64,000 nt of DNA, taken from Ignavibacteriales bacterium (GTDB lineage Bacteria > Bacteroidota > Ignavibacteria > Ignavibacteriales > SURF-24). Below, piece after piece: positions 1-9,737 of this stretch; position 1 is the stretch's first letter, and every line of letters starts with the position of its first letter. The position numbers and the translations under genes are program-made. Where the stretch lies: NCBI GenBank assembly GCA_026390815.1, contig JAPLFH010000006.1, forward strand, positions 235,267 to 299,266, in the 5' to 3' direction. The notes beneath the pieces are model-generated. The model saw only the letters and a program-made list of their open reading frames with translations. It searched no databases and had not been told where the DNA came from.

Positions 1-692
1 ATTTGAGTAAGTTCAAGAAAATCTTTTGCAGAATCGATTGAAACATGTTTATCCGGATTTTTGGTTTGATGCATTACAAATCCAAAACCTGCTGAACAAT
101 CTGAGAAAGCAGGAACAAAGATCGGGACATTCTTTTTATAAGCTGTATAAACAACGCTGTCATCAACTTTAGGTCCACCGTTCATCTCTAAATATTTTCC
201 AAACTCCCAAAGAAGTTCTCTGGACGAATATGGGCGCTGTTCTAATGTATCCAGAATTTTTGCAGTAGTTTCATCGCAAATTCTTAATTCATCTTCATCA
301 ATGAATGTATCATAAATTCTATCAATATGAAGATCGCGAAGTTGGTTATCATCGCTAAATGGTGTACCGATGTAATGTTTGAAACCGAGGGCTTCAAAAA
401 AATCCTGATCAACCATTATGGCGCCGGTGGAAACTATTGCATCAACCATATTATTTGTTATAAGATCGTAAACGACTTTCTTTAATCCTGCACTGAATAA
501 ACTTCCAGCAAGCGTAAGAATAACTGTGCAATCTTTATCGATCAACATTCTTTCATAAATCTTAGCTGCACGATTCAAATCTCTTGCAGTAAAAGCCATT
601 TTTTCCATAGCATCCACAAAAGGAACAACATTATAACTCTTTATGTCTATGTGTTGAATAATTTCTTTTAATAATTCTTTTTTGTCAGCCAT
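1..692 (-). CDS. Deoxyhypusine synthase family protein (partial, 3' part outside window)
   Basis: About 230 residues of the N-terminal part are visible, starting at an ATG (690-692) preceded by a GGAG ribosome binding site; the C-terminus runs off the left edge. The visible part resembles the NAD-dependent deoxyhypusine synthase fold: an early SYNVVPFVDAM segment, a TLAGSLFSAGLKKV glycine-rich stretch and a VSTGAIMVDQDF segment, followed by DTFIDEDELR. The catalytic lysine of the family would lie in the unseen part. Bacterial members of this family are not necessarily eIF5A modifiers and several work in polyamine (homospermidine-type) chemistry, so the substrate cannot be assigned. The next gene rightward is also on the minus strand but about 140 bases away. 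Confidence 0.8.
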   Translation of the reverse strand, partial: MADKKELLKEIIQHIDIKSYNVVPFVDAMEKMAFTARDLNRAAKIYERMLIDKDCTVILTLAGSLFSAGLKKVVYDLITNNMVDAIVSTGAIMVDQDFFEALGFKHYIGTPFSDDNQLRDLHIDRIYDTFIDEDELRICDETTAKILDTLEQRPYSSRELLWEFGKYLEMNGGPKVDDSVVYTAYKKNVPIFVPAFSDCSAGFGFVMHQTKNPDKHVSIDSAKDFLELTQ

Positions 693-835
693 TTTTATTT
701 CACTCCAATTTTAATTTTCTGTTCAAAATATAAAAAAACAAATGATGAAAGAACAAAGAAATAAGTTATTAGTTTCCAATCACAAATATTAATTTCTGTT
801 TCCTTCATTATACATTATAAATTTTTAATTCTACA

Positions 836-1873
836 TTAAAATACCTTCTTCGCCAATTTTAAAATTCCTTGCTTCCACGGAACGCGATGAGAAATACCTG
901 ATTGGTTTTTGAACGAGTCTAGATTATCCAAATACCATTTGTAATTTCGAATCAATGCATCTTTGTTGGAGTACTTTGGTTTATAACCAAGAATCTTCTC
1001 AGCTTTTTCAATCGATACGAATGAATCTTTGGAAGCAGTTTCATAAACCCATTTATAAAGAGGGGAGAGTTTCAATGCTTCCAATAATCTTAAAGTAATT
1101 ATGATCGGCTTTTCAGGAAGCGGTTTAATCTTTTTGCCAAAGCCAGCGTAATCAAGTACTGCCTGGTAGTCTTCTTTCATTGTTGTGAATTGTTTTGCAC
1201 CAACGTTGAAAGTATCGTTCACAGTTTTTTCATCAAGAGTGCAACACAAATAGGTTGCTCTGCATAAATCTTCAACATCTAAAAGCTGGTAGCGATTCTT
1301 TCCGCTGCCAATCATTGGAAAACCATGTTTTTCATTTGCCCAATCATAAAACAATGCAAATACACCAAGACGTTCTGGACCTATGAATGACTTGGGTCTT
1401 AAGATTGGTACACACATTCCTTTCTTTCGGAATTCCAAACAAACTTCTTCAGCCTGTATTTTGGCTTGACCATAATAACCCACACCATCAAGTTTATCAT
1501 TTTCGTAAAGTGGATGATGATTGGGGATTCCGTAAACTGCGGTTGATGAAATATGAACGAATCTTTTAATCCTATATTTTTCAGCCGCTTCCAAAAGAAT
1601 TCTTGTTCCTGTAACATCGGTAGAAAATATTTCTTCCTTTGTATAAAGTGGTAAAGCCGCTGCAGTATGTATAACAATATCAATATTCTTCATAACATTG
1701 CCAACAACGTTTGGATCGCGAATATCTCCAATAATTATTGAAACTTTATTCTTAACATCTTTATAATCAAATTCCGCAATATCCAAAGATGTAATCTTAT
1801 GCCCTTCATTTAGAAGAAAACGAATAAGATTGATGCCTAAAAATCCCGCACCACCTGTAATAAGAAAATTCAT
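836..1873 (-). CDS. NAD-dependent epimerase/dehydratase (extended SDR)
   Basis: 345-residue extended short-chain dehydrogenase. The N-terminal dinucleotide-binding motif GGAGFLG is at residues 7-13, an ISST segment contributes the catalytic Ser/Thr, and YYGQAK contains the YxxxK pair. The C-terminal half carries the usual substrate domain with an RPKSFIGPERLGVF loop. Its length is normal for sugar-nucleotide or sterol-like epimerases. A GCGAGGGA ribosome binding site precedes the ATG. The substrate is not recognisable, and neighbours (deoxyhypusine-synthase-like gene and a divergent orphan gene) give no pathway clue. Confidence 0.85.
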   Translation of the reverse strand: MNFLITGGAGFLGINLIRFLLNEGHKITSLDIAEFDYKDVKNKVSIIIGDIRDPNVVGNVMKNIDIVIHTAAALPLYTKEEIFSTDVTGTRILLEAAEKYRIKRFVHISSTAVYGIPNHHPLYENDKLDGVGYYGQAKIQAEEVCLEFRKKGMCVPILRPKSFIGPERLGVFALFYDWANEKHGFPMIGSGKNRYQLLDVEDLCRATYLCCTLDEKTVNDTFNVGAKQFTTMKEDYQAVLDYAGFGKKIKPLPEKPIIITLRLLEALKLSPLYKWVYETASKDSFVSIEKAEKILGYKPKYSNKDALIRNYKWYLDNLDSFKNQSGISHRVPWKQGILKLAKKVF

Positions 1874-1966
1874 TAATCCCTCGCTTAAAAGATTTGTGGT
1901 AAAAATAACTAAAATAGTTCTACAACAGAAATAAATAAGAAAATTGAAATAATTTGTTAATTGAAA

Positions 1967-2746
1967 ATGCAGTTACAATACCATAATTTTTTGGTAAAGA
2001 ATTTTGCGGATACTGTGGATTATACTTTAGAAAAAAAAATAGAATATAAAATAGCGGTTGGAAGTATAGCATGCTCGCTATTATTGCATCTTTTGTGTGT
2101 GGTAATAGCTATAATAATCTTTAAACTAACTGATAAAGATTTGGTGCAATCCGGATATGTGGTTGTAAATACTTTGAAAGGAACATATTTAAAACAGCAA
2201 AATAATAAAGAGGTAGTTAGAGTCGATCATGCAACTGATGATAATCTTAAATCTGGTGAAAAAACAGAGTCACAGGAAAATAATTCACCAACTTCATATT
2301 TTTCAAATATTGAATCTGCAGGTTTAGATTCTACAAATCTTGAGCAGGTTTATAAAGAACATACACTCAATGTTCGATTGAAATACCCTGTTGGCTGGAT
2401 CTATATCGATCAGCAACGGAAAAGCAAGTTAGATGGAATAACTTTTTGGTCTACAGACAATTCCTTTGATCCTCCACCATACATTCATATCGAAGTTGTA
2501 GATAAATATATGTTCAATCCAACGAGATATAAATTTACCCACAAATTCAAAACATTCGAGGGTTTTTATAATGAACCAGAAGAAATGGAAACGCAAATAA
2601 CACAGCAAATTTACATCAAAACAAATGATGAAAAGGACTTTATTATTAAACTTATAATGAATGGACGAGAAAATTTTAAGAAATTTCAACCAATTTTCTT
2701 TGCGATGGTAGATTCTTTTCAGTTTGGGAATTCCTTTTTGTTTTAA
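1967..2746 (+). CDS. Hypothetical single-pass membrane protein with PsbP-like C-terminal region
   Basis: About 259 residues. A hydrophobic segment at roughly residues 29-54 (IAVGSIACSLLLHLLCVV and on) suggests one membrane anchor with the rest outside. A polar linker rich in Ser/Glu/Asn follows, then a C-terminal domain beginning LKYPVGWIYI and containing ITFWSTD and PPPYIHIEV; the YP-GW pattern is like that of PsbP-type lipid/stress domains, but this is only a resemblance. A TTG six bases upstream could also start translation; I prefer the ATG and see no good ribosome binding site for either. It is divergent from the epimerase gene and upstream of the rplM promoter. Function unknown. Confidence 0.6.
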   Translation: MQLQYHNFLVKNFADTVDYTLEKKIEYKIAVGSIACSLLLHLLCVVIAIIIFKLTDKDLVQSGYVVVNTLKGTYLKQQNNKEVVRVDHATDDNLKSGEKTESQENNSPTSYFSNIESAGLDSTNLEQVYKEHTLNVRLKYPVGWIYIDQQRKSKLDGITFWSTDNSFDPPPYIHIEVVDKYMFNPTRYKFTHKFKTFEGFYNEPEEMETQITQQIYIKTNDEKDFIIKLIMNGRENFKKFQPIFFAMVDSFQFGNSFLF

Positions 2747-2805
2747 TCGTAAACCGTATTATTGCATCCATTTCAACATATCAGATTTTCCAGTAATTAT
2801 ATTTC

Positions 2806-2834
2806 TTGACTTTCTGCCTTGTTGGCGTTAATTT
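2806..2834 (+). promoter_or_regulatory. Candidate sigma70-like promoter of the rplM operon
   Basis: TTGACT (2806-2811) and TAATTT (2829-2834) are separated by 17 bases, about 45 bases upstream of the rplM start and in the only sizeable gap before the operon. Seen by eye only. Confidence 0.5.
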
Positions 2835-2879
2835 TAAGGACTTTTTTATTAAAAACATTTGATTCCGGAGGATATTTTC

Positions 2880-3320
2880 GTGAAGCAAGAGAAAATGACA
2901 AGGTTTATTAGAACCGAAGATGCTAACAAGAATTGGTTTATTGTTGATGCTAAGGATCAGGTTCTTGGAAGATTGGCTGCAAAAGTAGCCAGAGTAATTA
3001 GAGGAAAAGAGAAAGTTATATTTACACCTAATGCCGATACTGGTGATTATGTGATTATTATAAATGCTGATAAGATCCAGTTAACTGGAAAACGACCAAC
3101 ACTAAAAACTTATTTCCATTATTCTGGTTACCCAGGTGGTGGAAAAATAAGAAGCTTTTCCAACCTTGTTGGTTCAAATCCACAATTTGTTATAGAACAT
3201 GCCGTTAAAGGTATGTTACCTAAAAGCAGATTAGGGAAAAAACTTATTAAAAAATTAAAAGTATATTCTGGCGAAACTCATCCACACGAAGCCCAGAAAC
3301 CAGAATTATTAAGTATTTAA
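2880..3320 (+). CDS. rplM: 50S ribosomal protein L13
   Basis: 146-residue L13, first gene of a translation operon. The family is recognisable from NWFIVDAKDQVLGRLAAKVA near the N-terminus, TGKRPTLKTYFHYSGYPGG in the middle and AVKGMLPKSRLGKKL near the end. I place the start at GTG 2880, because GGAGG at 2867-2871 sits 8 bases upstream; a longer reading from TTG 2859 would put the ribosome binding site inside the gene. It assembles early into the large subunit. rpsI follows after 15 bases. Confidence 0.97.
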   Translation: MKQEKMTRFIRTEDANKNWFIVDAKDQVLGRLAAKVARVIRGKEKVIFTPNADTGDYVIIINADKIQLTGKRPTLKTYFHYSGYPGGGKIRSFSNLVGSNPQFVIEHAVKGMLPKSRLGKKLIKKLKVYSGETHPHEAQKPELLSI

Positions 3321-3335
3321 CGGAGAGTTAATTTA

Positions 3336-3722
3336 ATGATAGATAAAATTTTTGTTGGTAGAAGAAAAAGTTCTGTAGCTCGTGTAATACTTAGAGCAGG
3401 CGATGGAAAATTTATTATAAACGATAGAGAATTTGAACAAGCTTTTCCCTTACAAACTCATCGGGATGACATTATTTCTCCATTAAGAGTAACAGATACC
3501 TTTGGCAAATATGATGTAATTGTAAATGTGAGAGGTGGAGGATACACTGGTCAATCTCAAGCAATTAGATTAGGTATTGCCCGTGCATTGGAAGATAGCA
3601 ATCCTGATTTCAGAACAAATTTGAAATCTGAAGGTTATTTAACAAGAGATCCTCGTATGGTTGAAAGAAAGAAATACGGAAGACCTAAAGCGAGAAAAAG
3701 ATTCCAATTCTCTAAGAGATAA
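3336..3722 (+). CDS. rpsI: 30S ribosomal protein S9
   Basis: 128-residue S9 with the conserved [12 protein letters not shown] start, [19 protein letters not shown] core and the basic C-terminal tail [17 protein letters not shown] that reaches the ribosomal P site. A GGAGAG ribosome binding site precedes the ATG. The L13-S9 gene order is near universal in bacteria. Confidence 0.98.
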   Translation: MIDKIFVGRRKSSVARVILRAGDGKFIINDREFEQAFPLQTHRDDIISPLRVTDTFGKYDVIVNVRGGGYTGQSQAIRLGIARALEDSNPDFRTNLKSEGYLTRDPRMVERKKYGRPKARKRFQFSKR

Positions 3723-3837
3723 AACTTATTTATTAACATTCATACTTTTGGATTTACCGGCTGTGCCGTAGTGTAACTAAATGCAGCTATGGTTTAAGGT
3801 AAAGTTGAAAAAAGTAGAAGCAAAACAGGAAAGAAAA

Positions 3838-4779
3838 ATGAAAAAACTAGAACTCACCGAACTTATTGAAGCGGGTGCTCATTTTGGGCACTTAACACGT
3901 CGTTGGAATCCTAAGATGAAACCATATATTTTTATGGAGAAAAATGGGATTCACATCATCGATCTTAAAAAAACAAAAACACTTTTAACTGATGCTGCAC
4001 AGAAATTATCCGATGTTGTTGCTGAAGGAAAAAGAGTTTTATTTGTTGGAACGAAGAAGCAAGCTAAACATATTATTTCAGTTGAAGCTAAACGCTGTGA
4101 ACAGAACTGGGTTAGTGAAAGATGGTTAGGCGGAATGCTTACTAACTTTTCCACTATACGCAAAAGTGTAAAGCGATTAACCAATATCGATAAAATGGAA
4201 AATGATGGAACATTCGAAAAGATTACTAAGAAAGAAAGATTGTTCCTTACAAGAGAAAAAGATAAACTAAGAAAAGTTCTGGATGGCGTAGAAACAATGA
4301 CAAAACTTCCAGGTGCTTTGTTTATAGTTGATATTAAAAAAGAATCTATTGCAGTTGCAGAAGCAAAACGTCTTAATATTCCTGTCTTTGCGATTGTAGA
4401 TACTAACTGCGATCCTGATTTGATTGATTATATTGTTCCTGCAAATGATGATGCGGTAAAAACAATTGATGTAATTTCTAAAGTAATGGCTGATGCTGTT
4501 GTTGATGGTTTAGGAAGAGCAAAAGAAGTGCGCGCCCTGGAAGTTGCTGAAAAAGAAAGACAAAAAAAAGAACGGGATGATGAAGAAAAATTAGTAAAAG
4601 AAGCAAGAGCTGCAAAAAAAGTACAAGCTAAAGAATTAGCTCAAAAAGCAATTGAACAATCTGCCCTGGAAAAAGCAGCTCAGGAAAAAGCAGCTCAGGA
4701 AAAAGCAGCTCAGGATAAAGCAGCTCAGGATAAAGCAGCTCAGGATAAAGCAGAAAATAAAGAAACAGAAAAAAAATAA
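3838..4779 (+). CDS. rpsB: 30S ribosomal protein S2 with repeat-containing C-terminal extension
   Basis: 313-residue S2. The core begins [17 protein letters not shown] and includes [18 protein letters not shown] and [11 protein letters not shown], so the ATG at 3838 (AGGAAAG upstream) is the natural start; reading from 3781 would add 19 non-homologous residues. Normal bacterial S2 ends around residue 240-250. Here about 75 extra charged residues follow, ending in five [10 protein letters not shown] units encoded by an exact 15-base tandem repeat. The 115-base gap after rpsI contains a small GC-rich hairpin near 3758-3769, a possible S2 autoregulatory leader. The tail is probably surface-exposed coiled coil. 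Confidence 0.96.
   Translation: MKKLELTELIEAGAHFGHLTRRWNPKMKPYIFMEKNGIHIIDLKKTKTLLTDAAQKLSDVVAEGKRVLFVGTKKQAKHIISVEAKRCEQNWVSERWLGGMLTNFSTIRKSVKRLTNIDKMENDGTFEKITKKERLFLTREKDKLRKVLDGVETMTKLPGALFIVDIKKESIAVAEAKRLNIPVFAIVDTNCDPDLIDYIVPANDDAVKTIDVISKVMADAVVDGLGRAKEVRALEVAEKERQKKERDDEEKLVKEARAAKKVQAKELAQKAIEQSALEKAAQEKAAQEKAAQDKAAQDKAAQDKAENKETEKK
4672..4753 (+). repeat. 15-bp tandem repeat inside rpsB
   Basis: Five consecutive 15-base units (two ending GGAA, three ending GGAT) and a partial sixth encode [10 protein letters not shown] in the S2 C-terminal tail. The in-frame unit length allows copy number to change without disrupting rpsB. Confidence 0.95.
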
Positions 4780-4787
4780 GGTTGATT

Positions 4788-5657
4788 ATGGCGATTAGTG
4801 CAGAACAAGTAAAATTATTAAGAGATAAAACTGGCGCAGGTATGATGGACTGTAAAAAAGCCCTTACCGAAGCTGATGGTGATTTTGATAAAGCGATTGA
4901 TGTCTTACGAAAAAAAGGCGCTGCTGTTGCTACAAAAAGAGCAGAAAGAACTACTAATGAAGGAATTGTACTTACCAATATTTCAGAAGATAAAAAAACT
5001 GCTTATATGGTTGAAGTAAATTGCGAAACTGATTTCGTTGCTAAAAGCGATGACTTTATTCATTTTGCAAATTTAGCTCTTGAAGCAATTATTAACCATC
5101 AACCAAAAAATGTTGAAGAATTACTTGCATTAACTCAGAATGGAAAAGTGATTAATCAGGAATTGGAAAGTTTAATTGGAAAGATTGGGGAGAAGATCGC
5201 TGTTTCCAGATTCATAATTGAAAATTCTAAGAATGGAGCTTTAGTTGATTACATTCATCATGGTTCTAAACTTGGTGTTTTAGTACGCGTAGATGAAATT
5301 GCTAATGAGGGACTTGATGAAATGCATAACATCGAAAAAGATGTTGCAATGCAAGTTGCCGCAATGAAACCATTTTTTGTTTACCGGGAAGAAGTTCCAA
5401 AAGATGTTATTGATAAAGAAATTGACATTTATAAAGAGCTATCTAGAAAAGAAGGTAAGCCAGAACAATTACTTGAGAAAATAGCTGTTGGAAAACTAAA
5501 TAAATACTACCAGGAAAATTGCTTATTCGAGCAGGCATTTATTAAGGATAACACCAAAACAATCAGTGATCTGTTTAAGGAATTCAACAAAAAATATTCT
5601 TCCAACGCAAAGCTGGTTCTCTTCCACAGGTATCATCTTAGTGACGAGAAAAAATAA
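4788..5657 (+). CDS. tsf: Elongation factor Ts
   Basis: 289-residue EF-Ts, the nucleotide exchange factor of EF-Tu. The N-terminal UBA-like domain (EQVKLLRDKTGAGMMDCKKAL) and the CETDFVA signature are clear. The start is ATG 4788, eight bases after the rpsB stop, with AAGG upstream; an upstream TTG adds only two residues. rpsB-tsf is a classical pair. A strong terminator follows immediately. Confidence 0.97.
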   Translation: MAISAEQVKLLRDKTGAGMMDCKKALTEADGDFDKAIDVLRKKGAAVATKRAERTTNEGIVLTNISEDKKTAYMVEVNCETDFVAKSDDFIHFANLALEAIINHQPKNVEELLALTQNGKVINQELESLIGKIGEKIAVSRFIIENSKNGALVDYIHHGSKLGVLVRVDEIANEGLDEMHNIEKDVAMQVAAMKPFFVYREEVPKDVIDKEIDIYKELSRKEGKPEQLLEKIAVGKLNKYYQENCLFEQAFIKDNTKTISDLFKEFNKKYSSNAKLVLFHRYHLSDEKK

Positions 5658-5664
5658 ATTTTTT

Positions 5665-5697
5665 AAAAAAGGTCTTTCAACAAGACCTTTTTTTTTA
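5665..5697 (+). terminator. Rho-independent terminator after tsf
   Basis: A perfect stem AAAGGTCTT/AAGACCTTT with a five-base loop is followed by a run of nine or more T, just downstream of the tsf stop. Confidence 0.9.
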
Positions 5698-5716
5698 TTA
5701 ATTTGAAAGCCAAATT

Positions 5717-6436
5717 ATGACACAACTAAAATATAAACGACTTCTTCTAAAACTCAGTGGTGAATCATTGATGGGTAAACGCGGACACGGGATTGATCCG
5801 GATGTCCTCGATTTTTATTCAACTGAAATAAAAAAAGTTCACCAGATTGGCGTGCAGGTTGGGATTGTAATTGGAGGCGGGAACATTTATAGAGGGCTAA
5901 ATGCTGGCGAACAGGGTATAGACCGAGTAACAGGTGATCAAATGGGAATGATTGCAACTGTTATAAATTCACTTGCTTTGCAAAACGCCTGCGAACACAA
6001 AGAAATGTTTACCAGACTTTTAAGTGCAATTCATATGGAAGAGATAGCAGAACCATACATAAGACGCCGAGCTATCAGACATCTTGAAAAAGGAAGAATA
6101 GTAATCTTTGGTGCAGGAACCGGACATCCATATTTTAGTACGGATACCGCAGCAGCTTTAAGAGCAGTTGAAATTGAAGCAGAAGTTATTTTAAAAGGAA
6201 CCCGCGTAGATGGTATATTTGATTCAGATCCGGAAAAAAATCCAAACGCAATAAAGTATGATCAGATTCCTTATTTGGATGTTTTAAAAAAACGATTAGG
6301 AATAATGGATTTAACAGCAATCAGTCTTTGCCAAGAAAATAATCTTCCAATTGTAGTTTTCAATATGAATAAACCCGACAACTTATTAAAGTTAGTAATG
6401 GGAGAAAATAATGGAACTAAAGTTGGGAATTTCTAA
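5717..6436 (+). CDS. pyrH: UMP kinase
   Basis: 239-residue amino-acid-kinase-fold UMP kinase, which makes UDP from UMP and ATP. Diagnostic stretches are [11 protein letters not shown] at the N-terminus, [26 protein letters not shown] and [30 protein letters not shown] is the typical later motif. The position between tsf and frr is the conserved bacterial arrangement, although a terminator lies before it, so it may have its own promoter or depend on read-through. Confidence 0.97.
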   Translation: MTQLKYKRLLLKLSGESLMGKRGHGIDPDVLDFYSTEIKKVHQIGVQVGIVIGGGNIYRGLNAGEQGIDRVTGDQMGMIATVINSLALQNACEHKEMFTRLLSAIHMEEIAEPYIRRRAIRHLEKGRIVIFGAGTGHPYFSTDTAAALRAVEIEAEVILKGTRVDGIFDSDPEKNPNAIKYDQIPYLDVLKKRLGIMDLTAISLCQENNLPIVVFNMNKPDNLLKLVMGENNGTKVGNF

Positions 6437-6478
6437 AATACAGGAATCAATTAATTCATAAACTATATAGAGGTTTAA

Positions 6479-7033
6479 ATGAATCCAAGTATTAAAGATG
6501 CGAGCCATAGAATGGATAAATCAATTGAAGCTTTCCGGGGTGAAATTGCCAAGATACGAACAGGTAAAGCAACAACGGCTTTGCTTGATGGAATAAAGGT
6601 AGATTATTATGGAACTCCAACTCCGCTAAAACAGGTTGGTAACCTATCTGTGCTTGATGTTCATACACTTGCAATTACTCCATGGGATAAAACCTTAGTG
6701 CCAATAATTGATAAGGCAATCCTTAGTGCTGATCTAGGTTTAAATCCTCTTAGTGATGGTACAAATATTAAAATTCCCATACCTGCCCTAACCGAAGAAA
6801 GAAGAAAAGATATGGTAAAATTAATTAAGAAGATGGGAGAAGATGCTAAGATTGCTATTAGAAACGTTAGAAGAGATGCAAACGAGCATCTGAAGAGGCA
6901 GGAAAAGGAAAAGAAAATTACCGAAGATGAATTGAAAGAAGCAGAAAAGGAAACTCAAAAACTTACCGATGATCATATTACAAACATCGATGAAATTATT
7001 AAGCATAAAGAAAAAGAAATAATGGAAGTTTAG
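6479..7033 (+). CDS. frr: Ribosome recycling factor
   Basis: 184 residues, the standard length. It opens with MDKSIEAFRGEIAKIRTGKA and contains VDYYGTPTPLKQVGNLSV and IPIPALTEERRKDMVKLIKK, all diagnostic. With EF-G it splits post-termination ribosomes. It is co-directional with pyrH, 42 bases downstream, with AGAGG before the ATG, and is closed by a long hairpin. Confidence 0.98.
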   Translation: MNPSIKDASHRMDKSIEAFRGEIAKIRTGKATTALLDGIKVDYYGTPTPLKQVGNLSVLDVHTLAITPWDKTLVPIIDKAILSADLGLNPLSDGTNIKIPIPALTEERRKDMVKLIKKMGEDAKIAIRNVRRDANEHLKRQEKEKKITEDELKEAEKETQKLTDDHITNIDEIIKHKEKEIMEV

Positions 7034-7045
7034 ACATTGATGATT

Positions 7046-7098
7046 GAAGGTTGCGGATTGCTGAATTGAAAACAATCTGCAATCTTCATTTTAATTTT
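7046..7098 (+). terminator. Hairpin terminator after frr
   Basis: A 15-bp stem (7046-7060 with 7073-7087, two G-U pairs in RNA) with a 12-base loop is followed by a T-rich stretch. The GATTG/AGATTG wording resembles an intergenic repeat also seen after 54690. Confidence 0.7.
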
Positions 7099-7217
7099 GC
7101 CAAATACCCATTCACAACCCGTATTTATTTTATTTACCTATTTTTATTTTCAATAAAATATTGTAGTTTCCTCCCATATTAAAAACCATTCTTGTTCAAC
7201 AACAAAAGGAATTCCAT

Positions 7218-9473
7218 ATGAAGATAAGAAAAGAGGAAGCGCTTGAATACCACAGCGAAGGCAGGCGTGGAAAAATTGAAGTCGTTCCTACAAAGCCCTG
7301 CGTTACATCAAGAGACCTATCACTTGCTTATACTCCAGGAGTAGCAGAGCCATGCATGGAGATTTACAGAAATGATGATGATGTTTACCGTTATACTGCA
7401 AAAGGAAATTTGGTTGCGGTAGTTTCTAATGGAACTGCGGTATTGGGCTTGGGAGATATTGGTCCGCACGCTGGTAAACCAGTAATGGAAGGAAAGGGGG
7501 TTCTATTTAAAAGATTTGCTGATATCGATGTTTTTGATATTGAACTGAAAACGCACAACCCTAAAGAAGTAATTAGATGTGTGCAGTTGCTCGAACCAAC
7601 TTTTGGTGGAATTAACCTGGAAGATATTAAAGCTCCGGAATGCTTTGAGATTGAAGAGGAGTTGATCAAGACAATGAATATTCCGGTATTTCATGATGAT
7701 CAGCATGGAACAGCAATAATTTCTTGTGCAGCTTTAATTAATGCCTGCGAAGTAGTTGGTAAAAAGTTAGATGAAATTAAAATGGTTATTAACGGTGCCG
7801 GTGCTGCTGCAATTTCCTGTTGTAATTTATATTTGAAAGCTGGGGTTAAGTTAGAAAACATTATAATGTGCGATTCTAAAGGAGTACTTACAACCGATCG
7901 AAATGATTTGAATAAATATAAATTAAAGTATGCCCGGGAAACAAAACTAAAAACTCTTGCTGAAGCAATGGTTGGCGCAGATGTATTTCTTGGTTTATCA
8001 ATTGCCAATGTTGTTACAAAGGATATGGTCCGCAGTATGGCAAATGATCCAATAGTATTTGCTATGGCTAATCCAGATCCGGAAATTACTTATGAAGATG
8101 GAACTGCTGCACGAAGTGATATAATTATGGCAACTGGAAGAAGCGATTATCCGAACCAGGTAAATAATGTTTTAGGATTTCCATTTATATTCCGTGGAGC
8201 GTTGGACGTTCGTGCATCTGCAATTACAATTGATATGAAAATGGCGGCAGTTCATGCTTTGGCAAATTTAGCTAAAGAAAAAGTTCCAGAAATCGTAATC
8301 AACGCTTATGGTGGAAATGAATTTTCTTTTGGAAGGAATTACATTATTCCTAAACCTTTCGATCCGCGAGTGCTATGGTACGTTGCACCCGCTGTAGCCA
8401 AGGCTGCAATCGAAGGCGGAGTTGCCCGTGTTACCATAGAAGATTGGGCAGCCTACGAAGAACAGTTAAAAGAACGGCTTGGAATGTCTAAAGAAGTTAT
8501 CCGTGTTATGGTTCATAAAGCTCAAAAAAATCCACAGAGAATTGTTTATAGTGAAGGTGAAGAAGAAAAAATCATAAGAGCAGCTCATGCAGTTTATGAT
8601 GATAACATTGGTCATCCAATTCTTCTTGGTGACGATACGATAATTAAAACGAAAATTGCTTCTCTTGGATATGACCTGGAAGAATTTATAATTGTTAATC
8701 CTCTCCAATCTGAAAAATTTAATATCTACGCTAATGAATTTTTTGCTTCACGACAGCGGAAAGGATGTTCAGTAAGACTGGCAAAAGAATTAATGCGACA
8801 GTCAAATTATTTTGGATCGATGATGGTGAAGATGGGCGACGCAGATACCTTAATCGGCGGTTTAACCACATTTTACCCTGAAACTATCCGACCTGCATTA
8901 CAGTGCATCGGAGTAAGAGATGGTTTTAAAGTGGTTTCTGGTTTATATATTGTAATTACAAAAAAAGATGTTTATTTCTTTGCTGATTGTACGGTTAATG
9001 TTAATCCTAATGCTGCACAGTTAGCAGAAATTGCAATTGCTGCCGCAGACACGGTAAAACAATTTGATATTGAACCCCGGACAGCCATGCTTTCCTTTAG
9101 CAATTTTGGAAGCGCACCATATCCGGAATCCATAAAAGTAAAAGAAGCAGTACAAATTGTGCAAAGGTTAAGACCAGACTTAAAAATTGATGGTGAGATG
9201 CAAGCTGATGCTGCTGTTGTTTCGCAAATACTGGAAAACGATTTTCCATTCAACAAAATTAAGGGAAAAGTTAATGTTCTGATATTCCCGGATTTGAATT
9301 CTGGTAATATTGCTTATAAGCTGATGGCAAGAATTGGAGAAGCAACAGTTGTTGGTCCAATCATAATGGGGATGAATAAATCTGTCCACGTTTTACAGCG
9401 CGGTGCCACAGTTGATGATATAATTAATCTATCGGCAATTGCTGTTGTAGATGCGCACCACAAATCAAAATAA
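7218..9473 (+). CDS. maeB: NADP-dependent malic enzyme with C-terminal phosphotransacetylase-like domain
   Basis: 751 residues, the MaeB type. Residues 1-430 are the malic enzyme ([38 protein letters not shown] and the [13 protein letters not shown] nucleotide site). Residues about 440-751 form a phosphate-acetyltransferase-like domain, which in this family usually senses acetyl-CoA instead of catalysing. The enzyme decarboxylates malate to pyruvate, making NADPH. It stands alone between terminators, with AAAGGA upstream of the ATG. Metabolically it sits next to the citrate/isocitrate genes and acsA elsewhere in the window. Confidence 0.95.
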   Translation: MKIRKEEALEYHSEGRRGKIEVVPTKPCVTSRDLSLAYTPGVAEPCMEIYRNDDDVYRYTAKGNLVAVVSNGTAVLGLGDIGPHAGKPVMEGKGVLFKRFADIDVFDIELKTHNPKEVIRCVQLLEPTFGGINLEDIKAPECFEIEEELIKTMNIPVFHDDQHGTAIISCAALINACEVVGKKLDEIKMVINGAGAAAISCCNLYLKAGVKLENIIMCDSKGVLTTDRNDLNKYKLKYARETKLKTLAEAMVGADVFLGLSIANVVTKDMVRSMANDPIVFAMANPDPEITYEDGTAARSDIIMATGRSDYPNQVNNVLGFPFIFRGALDVRASAITIDMKMAAVHALANLAKEKVPEIVINAYGGNEFSFGRNYIIPKPFDPRVLWYVAPAVAKAAIEGGVARVTIEDWAAYEEQLKERLGMSKEVIRVMVHKAQKNPQRIVYSEGEEEKIIRAAHAVYDDNIGHPILLGDDTIIKTKIASLGYDLEEFIIVNPLQSEKFNIYANEFFASRQRKGCSVRLAKELMRQSNYFGSMMVKMGDADTLIGGLTTFYPETIRPALQCIGVRDGFKVVSGLYIVITKKDVYFFADCTVNVNPNAAQLAEIAIAAADTVKQFDIEPRTAMLSFSNFGSAPYPESIKVKEAVQIVQRLRPDLKIDGEMQADAAVVSQILENDFPFNKIKGKVNVLIFPDLNSGNIAYKLMARIGEATVVGPIIMGMNKSVHVLQRGATVDDIINLSAIAVVDAHHKSK

Positions 9474-9482
9474 ATATTATTT

Positions 9483-9507
9483 AGAGACGGTGAAAGCCGT
9501 CTCTATT
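9483..9507 (+). terminator. Hairpin terminator after maeB
   Basis: A perfect 8-bp stem AGAGACGG/CCGTCTCT with a six-base loop lies 10 bases after the maeB stop. The T tract is weak (ATTAATT). Confidence 0.65.
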
Positions 9508-9737
9508 AATTAAATGTAGTTTTGTTTCTTTACCTTGATTTTACAATTATCAGTAAATGTTTTATCAGAGTAAATCTGAAGTAGTTTACCAAACACATTC
9601 TTTTTGTTAGAATAGAGCAATAAAAAAATTAAATCAACGGTTCGTATAGAAAATAAACAAATTATTTGGGCAATTTTTCTTAAAACAATCACAAAACAAT
9701 TTAGTTTTATTATTTCTTGTTTTAATGTAATTTTTAT

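Noticed and set aside
2859..2879. Upstream TTG extension of rplM
   Set aside because: It would place the GGAGG ribosome binding site inside the coding sequence; the GTG at 2880 is correctly spaced.
3781..3837. Upstream ATG extension of rpsB
   Set aside because: The 19 extra residues do not resemble S2, and AGGAAAG is well placed for the ATG at 3838.
3951..4184. Antisense ORF over rpsB, and many similar shadow ORFs over other genes
   Set aside because: They lie opposite strongly supported genes and have no domain signature or ribosome binding site.
4628..4978. 116-codon antisense ORF with [10 protein letters not shown] repeats over rpsB-tsf
   Set aside because: It is the mirror image of the rpsB tandem repeat; the sense strand encodes two certain genes.
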